A stretch of DNA of 64,000 nt from Streptomyces angustmyceticus (lineage in GTDB: Bacteria > Actinomycetota > Actinomycetes > Streptomycetales > Streptomycetaceae): positions 4,092,001 to 4,156,000 of the forward strand of contig NZ_CP082945.1 in NCBI RefSeq assembly GCF_019933235.1, read 5' to 3'. The position numbers were made by a program, and so were the translations under genes. Every line of letters starts with the position of its first letter. Positions within the stretch are counted from its first letter, which is position 1. The notes beneath the pieces were generated by a model that saw only the letters and a list, made by a program, of their open reading frames with translations, was not told the DNA's origin and made no database searches. Of this stretch, positions 46,670 to 54,805 are shown piece after piece.

Positions 46670-47185
46670 TCAGGCTCCGTGCGCTTCGTCCGGGCGGTGC
46701 TGCCTGCCGGGGGCGGGGGCCGGGCCGTCGGCGGGCGTGGGTGTGCCGGCGCTCCCGCGCGCGCCCAGCGTCCCGGTCCCGTCGGCCGCGTCGCGGTCGA
46801 GGAGGGCGCGCAGCAACTGCTCGTCGTGGTGGGAGAGCGCGGAGACGAAGCTGGTCAGGACGGCGTCCCGGTCCGGTTCGCCGTCCAGGACGCGGCGCAT
46901 GCGCAGCGCGGCGAGCCCGGCCTCGTCGGCGGCCGGGGTCCAGACGTAGGCGCGGCCGGACCGCTCGCGGGTGACGGCCTGCTTGGCGTGCAGCCGGGAC
47001 AGGATGGTCATCACGGTCGTGTACGCGAGGTCGCCGCCGAGCCGGTCCTGCACCCAGGCGGCGGTGGCCGGTCCCGGCGCGTGGTGCAGCGCGGCCAGCA
47101 CCTGGGACTCCAGCTGCCCCTGTCCCCGCCTGCGGGCGCGTTCCCGCCCGGAGCCGCCGAAGTTCCCGAAGGACTTCCCGCCCAT
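46670..47185 (-). CDS. BlaI/MecI/CopY family transcriptional repressor
   Basis: 171 residues. The winged-helix domain (about 18-95) contains LESQVLAALHHAPGPATAAW, DLAYTTVMTILSRLHAKQAV and the wing GRAYVWTP. A dimerisation region follows (SFVSALSHHDEQLLRALL), then a Pro/Ala tail. The ATG at 47185 has GGGAGGCG before it; an upstream start at 47236 lacks a site. Divergent from terD, with a TCTACA-N4-TGTAGA dyad in the gap. Confidence 0.92.
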   Translation of the reverse strand: MGGKSFGNFGGSGRERARRRGQGQLESQVLAALHHAPGPATAAWVQDRLGGDLAYTTVMTILSRLHAKQAVTRERSGRAYVWTPAADEAGLAALRMRRVLDGEPDRDAVLTSFVSALSHHDEQLLRALLDRDAADGTGTLGARGSAGTPTPADGPAPAPGRQHRPDEAHGA

Positions 47186-47325
47186 GCCGTCGCCTCCCGT
47201 CGCGCCGGGCGTCCCGCCGGCCGGGACGCCGGGCATCTTGACGTCGGGGCATCTTACTGAGCGCCCGGCCGGGGCGGCGCTCTCCCCGCACGGTGGCCGG
47301 ACGCCGCGGATTCCGGCCGCTTACT

Positions 47326-47341
47326 TCTACACTCCTGTAGA
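47326..47341. promoter_or_regulatory. BlaI-type operator, copy 2
   Basis: TCTACA-CTCC-TGTAGA between blaI and terD, 44 bp upstream of the terD ATG. Same arms as 45616-45631 with a different spacer. Confidence 0.7.
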
Positions 47342-47385
47342 TTTTGAGGCTCATCCGGAACGCAGGCAACACCTGGAGGGAAGCC

Positions 47386-47961
47386 ATGGGAGTCTCGCTG
47401 GCCAAGGGCGGCAACGTCTCGCTGTCCAAGGAAGCGCCCGGACTGACCGCGGTCACGGTCGGCCTCGGCTGGGACGTGCGGACGACGACGGGCGCGGACT
47501 ACGACCTGGATGCCAGCGCCCTGCTGTGCACCGAGGCCGGCAAGGTCGTCTCGGACGCCCACTTCGTCTTCTACAACAACCTGACCAGCCCGGACGGCTC
47601 GGTGCGGCACACCGGCGACAACCTGACCGGCGAGGGCGAGGGCGACGACGAGGCCGTCGAGGTCACGTTGTCCACCGTGCCCGCCGAGATCGCGAAGATC
47701 GTCTTCCCGGTCTCCATCCACGACGCGCAGAGCCGCGGGCAGAGCTTCGGCCAGGTACGCAACGCCTTCATCCGCGTCGTCAACCAGGCGGACGGGGCGG
47801 AGCTGGCCCGCTACGACCTGAGCGAGGACGCCTCCACCGAGACTGCGATGGTCTTCGGCGAGCTCTACCGGCACGGCGCGGAGTGGAAGTTCCGCGCCGT
47901 GGGCCAGGGCTACGCCTCCGGCCTGGCGGGCATCGCGGCGGACTACGGCGTCAACGTCTGA
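47386..47961 (+). CDS. TerD family tellurium/stress resistance protein
   Basis: 191 residues. Typical TerD start MGVSLAKGGNVSLSKEAPGL, the Ca2+-binding acidic blocks DYDLDASALL and NNLTSPDGSVRHTGDNLTGE, and a second repeat ending in YASGLAGIAADYGV. TerD proteins bind calcium and act in general envelope or oxidant stress. GGAGGGAAGCC precedes the ATG at 47386. The BlaI-type dyad in its promoter suggests control by the divergent BlaI. Confidence 0.93.
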   Translation: MGVSLAKGGNVSLSKEAPGLTAVTVGLGWDVRTTTGADYDLDASALLCTEAGKVVSDAHFVFYNNLTSPDGSVRHTGDNLTGEGEGDDEAVEVTLSTVPAEIAKIVFPVSIHDAQSRGQSFGQVRNAFIRVVNQADGAELARYDLSEDASTETAMVFGELYRHGAEWKFRAVGQGYASGLAGIAADYGVNV

Positions 47962-48137
47962 GCGCGGCCGGCGTCCGGGCGGCGCCGACGTCCGGACGGG
48001 AGGCCGTGGGGCACCCCCGCGGCCTTCCGCCCATAACCCCCACAACGGGAGATACCCACCCACTGCGGGGTACCTTGGAATCACCGGAACACCGACGGAT
48101 GCCCAGGGGTACCTGGAGATGCCGCGTATTCGGTGAG

Positions 48138-48362
48138 GTGAGCACCGTGCAGACTCTGTGGACCGTGGTCGTGCTGCTGGCGCTGGTCGGGCTGGGGGCG
48201 CTGTTCATCGCCCGGGTCAATGCCCAGGGAACGGGACGGATGCCCACCCACCGGTACGAGGACTGGAAGCAGTCGATACGGGACCGCAAGCACAAGCCGC
48301 CGGACGACGGCTCCGGCCCCGAGCCGCCGGCGCCCCCGGACAGGGCGGGTGGTGACCCGTGA
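48138..48362 (+). CDS. Small single-span membrane protein
   Basis: 74 residues: one N-terminal membrane helix (VQTLWTVVVLLALVGLGALF) and a hydrophilic, Pro-rich tail with HRYEDWKQSIRDRKHK. The GTG at 48138 is the likely start. Its stop overlaps the desaturase GTG (GTGA), so the genes are coupled. The helix could anchor or regulate the desaturase; no known family. Confidence 0.6.
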   Translation: MSTVQTLWTVVVLLALVGLGALFIARVNAQGTGRMPTHRYEDWKQSIRDRKHKPPDDGSGPEPPAPPDRAGGDP

Positions 48363-49345
48363 CGTCCACCGCGCGAGGCGGCTCGACGGCACCCGACTAC
48401 GACGGGATCTCACCGTTCCCCGACAGCGGCGCCGAGCCCCCGCCGACCGCCGGCCGCCGGATGTACGTCACGGTGACCGCCCTCATCGTCATCGCCCCGT
48501 TCATCGGCCTCGCCGTCGCCGTCCCGCTCCTGTGGGGCAGCGTCGTCCACCTCACCGACCTCGTCCTGCTGGCCGTCTTCTACGTCATCAGCGGCCTGGG
48601 CGTCACCATCGGCTTCCACCGCGGCCTCACCCACGGCAGCTACACCGCCGCCCCCGCCCTCCGCGTCGCCCTCGCCCTCGCGGGCTCGCTCAGCTTCCAG
48701 GGCGACGTCATCGACTGGGTCGCCACCCACCGCCGCCACCACGCCTACACCGACCGGCCCGGCGACCCGCACTCCCCCTATCGCTACGGCACCAGCCTGC
48801 GCGGTCAGTTGCGCGGACTGGTGCACTCGCACATCGGCTGGCTGTTCGGCAACGACCCCACCTCGCACCGCCGCTACGCGCCCGACCTGCTCGCCGACCC
48901 GAAGATCCGCGCCGTCGACCGGGCGTTCCCGGTGCTGTGCCTGCTCACGCTCGGCCTGCCGTTCGCACTGGGCTGGGTGCTCGGCGGTTCCTGGGTCACC
49001 GGGCTGACCGCCCTGCTGTGGGCGGGGTTCATCCGGATCGCGCTGCTGCACCACGTCACCTGGAGCGTCAACTCGCTCTGCCATGTCATCGGCGAGCGGC
49101 CGTTCCGCACCCGGCGCCACGACCGCGCCACCAACCTGTGGCCCCTGGCCCTGCTCTCGTTCGGCGAGAGCTGGCACAACCTGCACCACGCCGACCCGAC
49201 CTGCGCCCGGCACGGCGTGGACCGCGGTCAGATCGACGTGTCCGCCGCCGTCATCCGGCTCTTCGAGCGCCTCGGCTGGGTCCGGGACGTGCGCTGGCCC
49301 GACCCCGCACGGGTGGCGGACCGCCGTGTCAGGAGCACCGCATGA
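48359..49345 (+). CDS. Membrane acyl-CoA/acyl-lipid desaturase (delta-9 type)
   Basis: 328 residues, four membrane helices and three diiron His boxes: H87-RGLT-H92, H124-RR-H127-H128 and H273-NL-H276-H277. FGESWHNLHHADPTCARHG and DWVATHRRHHAYTDRPGDPH match stearoyl-CoA desaturases. It would introduce a double bond and raise membrane fluidity. GTG start in a GTGA overlap with the small membrane protein; its own stop overlaps the DUF5994 ATG. No ferredoxin or reductase gene is adjacent. Confidence 0.93.
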   Translation: MTSTARGGSTAPDYDGISPFPDSGAEPPPTAGRRMYVTVTALIVIAPFIGLAVAVPLLWGSVVHLTDLVLLAVFYVISGLGVTIGFHRGLTHGSYTAAPALRVALALAGSLSFQGDVIDWVATHRRHHAYTDRPGDPHSPYRYGTSLRGQLRGLVHSHIGWLFGNDPTSHRRYAPDLLADPKIRAVDRAFPVLCLLTLGLPFALGWVLGGSWVTGLTALLWAGFIRIALLHHVTWSVNSLCHVIGERPFRTRRHDRATNLWPLALLSFGESWHNLHHADPTCARHGVDRGQIDVSAAVIRLFERLGWVRDVRWPDPARVADRRVRSTA

Positions 49346-49773
49346 CCACCGCCGGGGACCGCCCCCACCCCGCTCCTCCCCCGCACCACGCGCCGCCCCC
49401 CGTCGCCCGCCTGACCATCGCCCCGCACACCGGCACGGCGCGGCGCATCGACGGTGTCTGGTGGCCGCACTCCGCCGACCTGCTGGCGGAACTCCCCGAA
49501 CTGCTGGCCGCGTTGCCCTTCGACTGGCCCCGGATCACCCATGCCACGGTGAACGGCGCGCCCTGGCCCCCGCTCCCGGCCCACATCCTCGTCGAGGGCC
49601 ATGTCGTCCGCCTCCGCAGGACCACCGGCCGCCCCGGCCCGGACACCGTCTGCCTGGTCTCCCCCGGCCACGGCCGCTGGGACCTGCTGATCATCCCGCC
49701 CGGCACCCCCGAGCCGGAGGCCGTCCGCATGATGGCGGAGATGGCGCGCACGGGGGAACTGACACCGGCCTGA
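49342..49773 (+). CDS. DUF5994 family protein
   Basis: 143 residues. The DUF5994 signature TGTARRIDGVWWPHSADLLAEL is followed by a Pro/Leu-rich region and the C-terminal DLLIIPPGTPEPEAVRMMAE. The family is common in streptomycetes and has no known function. Coupled by ATGA to the desaturase, suggesting a membrane or lipid stress role. Confidence 0.85.
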   Translation: MTTAGDRPHPAPPPHHAPPPVARLTIAPHTGTARRIDGVWWPHSADLLAELPELLAALPFDWPRITHATVNGAPWPPLPAHILVEGHVVRLRRTTGRPGPDTVCLVSPGHGRWDLLIIPPGTPEPEAVRMMAEMARTGELTPA

Positions 49774-50171
49774 GGGGGCTCCGGTACTGAGGGGGCTCCG
49801 GTACCAGGGGGAGGGCGCCTGCCCGGGGGCCATAACCCGGGAATCCGTCCTGTGCACCCCGGTGGCACCTCGCCCGCCCCGCTCGAAGCGGTGGCATGCG
49901 ACGGCCGTCCGGTCCCGCGGCCCGCTCCGGCCCGGCCTCCGACGGCTGTGGCTACTGCGTACGGGTGGTGTTCATCCGAAGAACGCCGATCCGGGGGCGT
50001 CGGTCCGTGAATCCTCCCATTGCGTACTCATCATAAGAAAACGCAACAGAAGCGACGCCTATCCAACCGGTGCACCGGAAGCGGCGCAACTGCGGCGAAG
50101 CAATCGAGGAAGCACGACGGAAGCAGACGCAACGGATCTCTCGGGGAGATCCCGACCGAAAGTGAGGGGCC
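49774..50171. other. Intergenic region
   Basis: About 400 bp. A 17-bp-period duplication (GAGGGGGCTCCGGTAC twice) follows the DUF5994 stop. The lower-GC part at 50020-50160 probably holds the promoter of the next gene. No gene seen. Confidence 0.5.
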
Positions 50172-50774
50172 ATGGCTGCGACCAAGGTCATGAAGTTCTG
50201 GGCGGTGTGCCTTGCCATGCTGGGCAAGCTGCTGGCATCACTGGGTGTCTCGGCGACGGCCTCGGCCGCGCGCCGGGATGCCGCACTGTACGAGCGGACC
50301 CTGGGCAACGAGAACGGGGGCACCGACGCCCCGGGTGCCGACGCCCCGGAGGTGGTGCGCTGCGCCGCACCGGACCGCGGGCCGGGGACCCGAACCCCCG
50401 CGGTGCCCGCTCCGCGCGCCGTACCGCAGTACTGCCACCCCGCCCCCGCCCGGCGGATGTTCGCCCGGCCCGAGCTGCCGCCGACGATCAAGCAGCGCAT
50501 CAGCGCCGAGGCACACGGCACCTCGCCCGGCCTGCGCACCCGCCTGCGCTCCCGCACCGAGCGGTCGGCCGATGAGCTCGCCGCACCGGCCGGGGCAGCA
50601 CCGTCCGGTACCGCACCGTCCGAGGCCGCATCGGCGGGGGCCGCACCGGCGGGGGCCGCATCGGCCGGGGCCGCATCGGCCGGGACCGCACCGGACGCCG
50701 GTGCCGAGGCGGTTGCCCGTCCCGCGGCGATTCCGGCGGCCCGCCGCCATGCGCACACCGCTCGTGCCGTCTGA
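50172..50774 (+). CDS. DUF6344-like exported protein
   Basis: 200 residues. The N-terminus (MAATKVMKFWAVCLAMLGKL) looks like a signal peptide or anchor. The middle block ELPPTIKQRISAEAHGTSPG resembles streptomycete DUF6344 proteins. Residues about 140-178 are pentapeptide Ala/Gly/Ser repeats from 15-bp DNA repeats. GAGGGG precedes the ATG closely. Function unknown; identification from memory of the family only. Confidence 0.6.
   Translation: MAATKVMKFWAVCLAMLGKLLASLGVSATASAARRDAALYERTLGNENGGTDAPGADAPEVVRCAAPDRGPGTRTPAVPAPRAVPQYCHPAPARRMFARPELPPTIKQRISAEAHGTSPGLRTRLRSRTERSADELAAPAGAAPSGTAPSEAASAGAAPAGAASAGAASAGTAPDAGAEAVARPAAIPAARRHAHTARAV
50590..50702 (+). repeat. 15-bp tandem repeats in the DUF6344-like gene
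   Basis: About seven imperfect units like GCCGCATCGGCCGGG, coding A-A-S-A-G variants. Confidence 0.7.
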
Positions 50775-50900
50775 ACCGGCCCTGAAAAAAGGCGCAGTGG
50801 CGCGTGATCGTTCCGCGCCAGGGAAACGGGACGCCGACGCGGTCCACCGGGACCACGCAACCGCGGTTCACCCGGAGCAGGCGCCCCCGCAGAGCGGACG

Positions 50901-51194
50901 GTGACCCGGCCTCTCAGGCAGGCGCCCCCGCAGATGCCCACGAAGACACCCGCACAGACATCTGCACAGATGCCCGGTGCGGATGAAGGCACAGGCACAG
51001 GCACAGACGCAGGCACGGACGTAGCCACACAGGCAGACGTAGACGCAGGCACAGAAGCAGAAGCAGAAGCAGAAGCGGAAGTAGACGCAGACGCAGACGC
51101 AGACACAGACGCAGGCACAGATGCCGACGCCGCTACCGGCGCCGGCGCGGACGAGGAAGCGACGCGGATGACGGAGCGGCGCCGACGAGGATGA
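50901..51194 (+). CDS. Doubtful low-complexity ORF
   Basis: 97 codons from a GTG at 50901, mostly alternating Ala/Asp/Glu/Thr/Gly produced by hexanucleotide repeats. The ends (TRPLRQAPPQMPTK and TRMTERRRRG) are not repetitive. No Shine-Dalgarno or homologue is evident. The opposite strand is also open, so coding cannot be decided. Kept as a low-confidence entry. Confidence 0.2.
   Translation: MTRPLRQAPPQMPTKTPAQTSAQMPGADEGTGTGTDAGTDVATQADVDAGTEAEAEAEAEVDADADADTDAGTDADAATGAGADEEATRMTERRRRG
50985..51130. repeat. Degenerate hexanucleotide repeat array
   Basis: More than 20 units of the form (G/A)CAGAC, GCAGAA or GCAGGC with strong purine bias on the plus strand. Unusually A-rich for this chromosome. 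Confidence 0.75.
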
Positions 51195-51207
51195 AGCACC
51201 GGTCGGC

Positions 51208-51225
51208 ATGTTCCACGTGAAACAT
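51208..51225. other. parS: parS-like site with one mismatch
   Basis: GTTCCACGTGAAAC at 51210-51223 differs from the Streptomyces consensus at one base. With flanks, TGTTCCACGTGAAACA also fits the general bacterial parS form TGTTNCACGTGAAACA. Confidence 0.7.
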
Positions 51226-51271
51226 CACCCACAGACCTGAACCACCCCTCCTTCACCCGGAGTTCTCCGGC

Positions 51272-52771
51272 TCAGCCCCCGACCGGGGCGCCGGTCCCCG
51301 GACCCCCTCCCAGCTCCAGCCCGAGCTCCGCACGCAACGCACGCGTGTCGGGCTTTCCGTTGGCCGTGAGCGGGAAGTGGTCGACGACATGGACCGCATT
51401 GGGCTGTTCGTACTCCGCCAGGTGCTCGGCGAGCCGCCGGCGCCAGGTGAGGGGGGCCGCCCCTTCCGGGTCGGCGACCACGAAGTGCAGCGCACTGCCG
51501 CGGCGTTGGTCCTCGACCGCCAGTACCTTCACCGGCCGGCCACAGGCCTCGGCACGGCGTTCCAGGCTCTCGGGGTAGAGCGTGAAGCCCAGCCGGTGCA
51601 CGGCCTGATTGCGGCCCACCACGCGTACCGTGCCGTCGGCGTCGACGCTGCCCAGGTCGGCCGTCGGATACCAGGCGTCCGGATCGACGGGCGTCAGCGA
51701 GCCGTCTTCCTGGAGGTAGCCGGCCATCAGCCCGGGTGAGCGCACCTCGATGCCGCCGAGCTCGCCGGGTCCGGCAGGCGTGCCGTCGGGCCGCATCACG
51801 CGCAGCCGTACGCCGGGCAGCGGACGCCCGCAGCCGTGCGGTGCCTCCGGCGTGGCCAGTGCGACATTGCCGAGTTCCGTCAGGCCGTAGCCGTCCAGGA
51901 GCGGGCGGCCCATGGTCCGGTGGAAGTTCTCGGCCAGCGGGGCGGGCAGCGGTGCGCCGCCCACGCCCCAGAGCCGTACGCCCGCGAGTCCGGCGCGCAC
52001 CTCGGGGCGGCGGCGCACCACGCCGAGGAGCGAGTGGTACGTGGAGGGCGCGGCGTCCACGGCGGTGGCGCCATGGGCCGCGGCCTGCCCGGCGGCCGCG
52101 TCGAGCCGCTGGTAGGGGGTGACCAGCAGGGTGCAACGGGCCAGCCACCACAGCAGGATGACGGAGAGTCCGTACTGGTGGGAGAAGGGCAGCAGGGGCG
52201 CGAGGACGTCGTCGTCCCGGTAGCCCATGGCCCGCAGGGTGCGCACCGAATTGTCGAGGACGGCCCCGCCCGGCTTGATGATGCCCTTGGGCCTTCCGGT
52301 GGTGCCCGAGGACCACAGGACGAGGGCGTCGGGGCGGCGGAACCAGGGAGCCAGGTCGACCGCGGCGGGCGCCGGCGGTGCGTCGGCGGAGGGCCGCGGG
52401 TAGGGGACGACGCGCCCGTCGGGGAGGCCGGGGAACGCGGTGGCGCGGTCGGCGGCGGTGACCAGCCAGCGGGCGCGGGCCTGGCGGCCGGCCGCGTCGG
52501 CGTCGGCGGGGGAGAGCCGGTGGTCGAGCGGGATGAGCGAGGTGTCGAGGTGCATCAGGGCCAGCAGCGTGACCACGTAGTCGACGCTGTTGTCGCCCTG
52601 CACCAGGACCCGGTCGCCGGTGCGCAGGCCGCGCTGCCGTAAGGCGTGCGCGGCCGCGCGTATGCGGCGGTCGAGGGTGGGTCCGTCGAGGCGGCCGGTG
52701 CCGCCGAGCGGGGCCGCGGTGCCGTCGACGAGGCGGGCGGCGGCGACCGGAGGGGCGATGGTGTCGGTCAT
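51272..52771 (-). CDS. AMP-forming acyl-CoA/acyl-ACP ligase
   Basis: 499 residues of the adenylate-forming superfamily: A3 loop LWSSGTTGRPKGI, A5 DGYGLTELGN, A7 YPTADLGSVDADG and A10 LTANGKPD with the catalytic Lys. It activates a carboxylic acid as the adenylate and loads it on CoA or, given its neighbours, the free ACP. ATG at 52771 overlaps the dehydratase stop (ATGA). Residue 44 is coded by TTA (52642-52640), suggesting bldA dependence. Last gene of the FabI-HadA-ligase operon. Acid specificity unknown. Confidence 0.9.
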   Translation of the reverse strand: MTDTIAPPVAAARLVDGTAAPLGGTGRLDGPTLDRRIRAAAHALRQRGLRTGDRVLVQGDNSVDYVVTLLALMHLDTSLIPLDHRLSPADADAAGRQARARWLVTAADRATAFPGLPDGRVVPYPRPSADAPPAPAAVDLAPWFRRPDALVLWSSGTTGRPKGIIKPGGAVLDNSVRTLRAMGYRDDDVLAPLLPFSHQYGLSVILLWWLARCTLLVTPYQRLDAAAGQAAAHGATAVDAAPSTYHSLLGVVRRRPEVRAGLAGVRLWGVGGAPLPAPLAENFHRTMGRPLLDGYGLTELGNVALATPEAPHGCGRPLPGVRLRVMRPDGTPAGPGELGGIEVRSPGLMAGYLQEDGSLTPVDPDAWYPTADLGSVDADGTVRVVGRNQAVHRLGFTLYPESLERRAEACGRPVKVLAVEDQRRGSALHFVVADPEGAAPLTWRRRLAEHLAEYEQPNAVHVVDHFPLTANGKPDTRALRAELGLELGGGPGTGAPVGG

Positions 52772-53253
52772 GGGTGTTCCGATCCCGTGGTGTCGAGCGG
52801 GTGTGGGCCGGGCGGTGCGGTGGCCGGGCACAGCAGCGTGGACGTGGTGGTGGCCACCGGGTCGCCGTGCGCGTCCCGGAACTCGCAGTCGAGGGTGAGC
52901 AGGGGTCGGCCGGCGAGGGTGGTGGCCGCGGCGAGGCGCACGGTCGCGTGCAGGAGGTCGCCGGCGTGGGCGGGGCGGGTGTGGCGCAGGGTCTGTGCGC
53001 GGTGCACGACGCCCTCGGGGGCCGGGCATTCGGGCCGGGCGGCCAGGAGCCGGTCCTCGGCGTCGCCGGCGAGGGTGGCCAGGTAGGTGGGCGGGGCGAT
53101 GACGTCCGGGTGGCCGAGGGCGCGGGCGGCGGCCGGGTCCGTGTAGGCGGGGTGGGGGTCGCCGAGCGCGGCGGCGAAGGCCGCGATCCGCGCCCGTCCG
53201 ATGGGGTACGGCCCGCAGCACAGGGTGGCGGGCGCCGCCGCTCCGTCCGTCAT
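52768..53253 (-). CDS. HadA-like (MaoC-type) acyl dehydratase
   Basis: 161 residues, one hot-dog domain resembling the N-terminal FAS1-like dehydratase half of mycobacterial HadA: ARIAAFAAALGDPHPAYTD, then DVIAPPTYLATLAGD and DLLHATVRLAAATTL. HadA-type proteins usually need a HadB partner that carries the catalytic Asp/His hydratase motif. No HadB is visible here, so it may act as a homodimer or bind substrates. Coupled to the ligase (ATGA) and 6 bp from the reductase gene. Confidence 0.8.
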   Translation of the reverse strand: MTDGAAAPATLCCGPYPIGRARIAAFAAALGDPHPAYTDPAAARALGHPDVIAPPTYLATLAGDAEDRLLAARPECPAPEGVVHRAQTLRHTRPAHAGDLLHATVRLAAATTLAGRPLLTLDCEFRDAHGDPVATTTSTLLCPATAPPGPHPLDTTGSEHP

Positions 53254-53259
53254 CGCCGC

Positions 53260-54030
53260 TCAGTCGCCGATCATGTGGTGGCCGCCGTCGGCGTGCACGA
53301 TCTCGCCGGTGGTGGCGGGCAGCCAGTCCGACAGCAGCGCCACACAGGTACGGGCGACCGGTTCGGCGTCCTGCGGGTCCCAGCCGAGCGGGGCGCGGGT
53401 CGCCCAGCTCTTCTCGAAGGACGGGCCGTCGCCGCCGATACCGCGCGCGGCCAGGGTGCGCAGGGGCCCGGCCGCGACGAGGTTGGCCCGTATGCCGTGC
53501 GCGCCGAGGTCGCGCGCCAGATAGCGGGAGCAGGCTTCCAGTCCGGCCTTGGCGACGCCCATCCAGTCGTAGCCGGGCCAGGCACGGGAGGCGTCGAAGT
53601 CGACGCCGACGACGGAGGACCGGGGGCGGAGCAGCGGCCGGCAGGCCATGGTCAGCGCCACCAGGGAGTACGTCGAGGTGTGCAGGGCGGCGGACACATC
53701 GCGCCACGGTGCGGTCAGGAAGCCGCCGTCGAGGCAGGCGGCCGGTGCGTTGGCGACCGAGTGCAGCACGCCGTCGATGCCGTCGAGGTGCTCGCCGACC
53801 CGGTCGGCGAGGGTGCTGAGCTGCGCGTCGTCCGTGACGTCCAGCTCCACCACGGGGGGTTCCTCCGGCAGTCGGCGAGCGAGCCGGGTCACCAGGCTCG
53901 GCCGCCCGTAGGCCGTGAGGACGATCTTGGCGCCCTGTTCCTGGGCGAGCCTGGCCACCGCGTAGGCGATCGAGCTTTCCGTGATCACGCCGGTGATGAC
54001 CAGCTGCTTTCCGTCGAGCAGACCGCTCAT
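53260..54030 (-). CDS. InhA-like enoyl-ACP reductase
   Basis: 256 residues, SDR fold. It resembles mycobacterial InhA: GLLDGKQLVITGVITESSIA at the NADH site, FDASRAWPGYDWMGVAK with catalytic Y154 and K161, and IRANLVAAGPLRTLAARGI. It reduces trans-2-enoyl-ACP in fatty-acid elongation. GGAGG precedes the ATG at 54030. First gene of the minus-strand operon, divergent from the ACP gene. A second copy for primary metabolism is presumably elsewhere. Confidence 0.9.
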   Translation of the reverse strand: MSGLLDGKQLVITGVITESSIAYAVARLAQEQGAKIVLTAYGRPSLVTRLARRLPEEPPVVELDVTDDAQLSTLADRVGEHLDGIDGVLHSVANAPAACLDGGFLTAPWRDVSAALHTSTYSLVALTMACRPLLRPRSSVVGVDFDASRAWPGYDWMGVAKAGLEACSRYLARDLGAHGIRANLVAAGPLRTLAARGIGGDGPSFEKSWATRAPLGWDPQDAEPVARTCVALLSDWLPATTGEIVHADGGHHMIGD

Positions 54031-54119
54031 GCGGTTCCTCCGTCTGACTCGTTCTCGACTTCGGAGTCAATGAACTCAACTCAGAAGCATTGTCCTGGCT
54101 TGGTCTTGAAAGGAAGCCG

Positions 54120-54159
54120 TTGACAACATATCGGACCTCCAGTTGACTAGAACAGTCAA
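54120..54159. promoter_or_regulatory. TTGACA element and dyad upstream of the ACP gene
   Basis: A TTGACA hexamer (54120-54125) lies 17 bp upstream of the perfect dyad TTGACTAGAACAGTCAA (54143-54159), which therefore covers the expected -10 zone. TTGACTAG recurs upstream of the second HTH/TPR gene (62436-62443). Suggests a regulator site in the FabI-ACP divergent gap. Confidence 0.5.
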
Positions 54160-54204
54160 GTGTAGTCATGGGAATGACTCTGATGTCACGGAGAGGTGAG
54201 CGTC

Positions 54205-54468
54205 ATGACCGTCCCGACCGTCCCGACCCGCGAAGAGATCGTTGCTCAACTCGCCGAGATCCTGCACGAGGTGGCCGGCGTGGTACCGGCCGAGGTGACC
54301 GAGGAGAAGTCCCTGGTCGAGGAGTTGGACGTGGACTCGCTCGCGATGGCCGAGGTCATCGTCGTCGCCGAGGAGCGCTTCGGGATCGAGCTGCCCGAAG
54401 AGGAGATGAAGGACATGCGCACGGTTTTGGACATCGTGATCCGGGTGGAGAAGCGGGCGGCGTCCTGA
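54205..54468 (+). CDS. Acyl carrier protein
   Basis: 87 residues, a free-standing ACP with the phosphopantetheine site D44-S45-L46 (LDVDSLAMAEVIVVAEERFG) and an acidic helix 2. It is distinct from the FAS ACP operon type and sits with ligase, dehydratase and reductase genes, so it is probably the carrier for this pathway. ATG at 54205 has GAGAGG 8 bp upstream; a GTG at 54196 is also open. Followed by a strong hairpin. Confidence 0.93.
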   Translation: MTVPTVPTREEIVAQLAEILHEVAGVVPAEVTEEKSLVEELDVDSLAMAEVIVVAEERFGIELPEEEMKDMRTVLDIVIRVEKRAAS

Positions 54469-54485
54469 GGGCGGCCCCGGCGGGC

Positions 54486-54521
54486 GCGCTTCTGCCGGCG
54501 CCGCCACACCGGCAGAAGCGC
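54486..54521 (+). terminator. Terminator after the ACP gene
   Basis: GCGCTTCTGCCGG pairs with CCGGCAGAAGCGC, 13 bp, with a 10-nt loop. Confidence 0.8.
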
Positions 54522-54685
54522 ACCCGTACAAGGGATGTGAAGAGCAGTCAGATTCTTGTCAGCGGAAGAACGGCCCGGCCCGGACTTGCGGTCGCCCGGA
54601 GTTCGGCGCGGTGCACCCCGTGCCATGTTGGCGAAATCTGGTAATGCCCCCGGGTAAACCGTAGTTGATTTTCGGTCGTCGCTTG

Positions 54686-54714
54686 TTGACGCAGGCATAG
54701 GCCAGGGTTACCTT
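54686..54714 (+). promoter_or_regulatory. Predicted promoter for the PPTase-like gene
   Basis: TTGACG (54686-54691), 17-bp spacer, TACCTT (54709-54714), about 90 bp upstream of the ATG. Good match to the housekeeping sigma consensus. The rest of 54522-54805 holds no gene that I can see. Confidence 0.5.
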
Positions 54715-54805
54715 TGAGGATCTCCGGAGAACAATCAAATCTACTCAAGGCACTGCTTTCTCGGATGTGACCATTCCGGAAAGGAGACATGGTGCGAGGG
54801 GATCT

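Noticed and set aside
50868..51209. Cys/Val-rich minus-strand frame that looks like a small cysteine-rich protein
   Set aside because: The cysteines come only from reading the hexanucleotide repeat in one frame; all frames of the array are open.
49952..51256. 434-codon minus-strand frame across the DUF6344-like gene
   Set aside because: Composed of repeat-derived Ser/Ala/Val runs and antisense to a gene with a signal peptide and a recognisable middle block.
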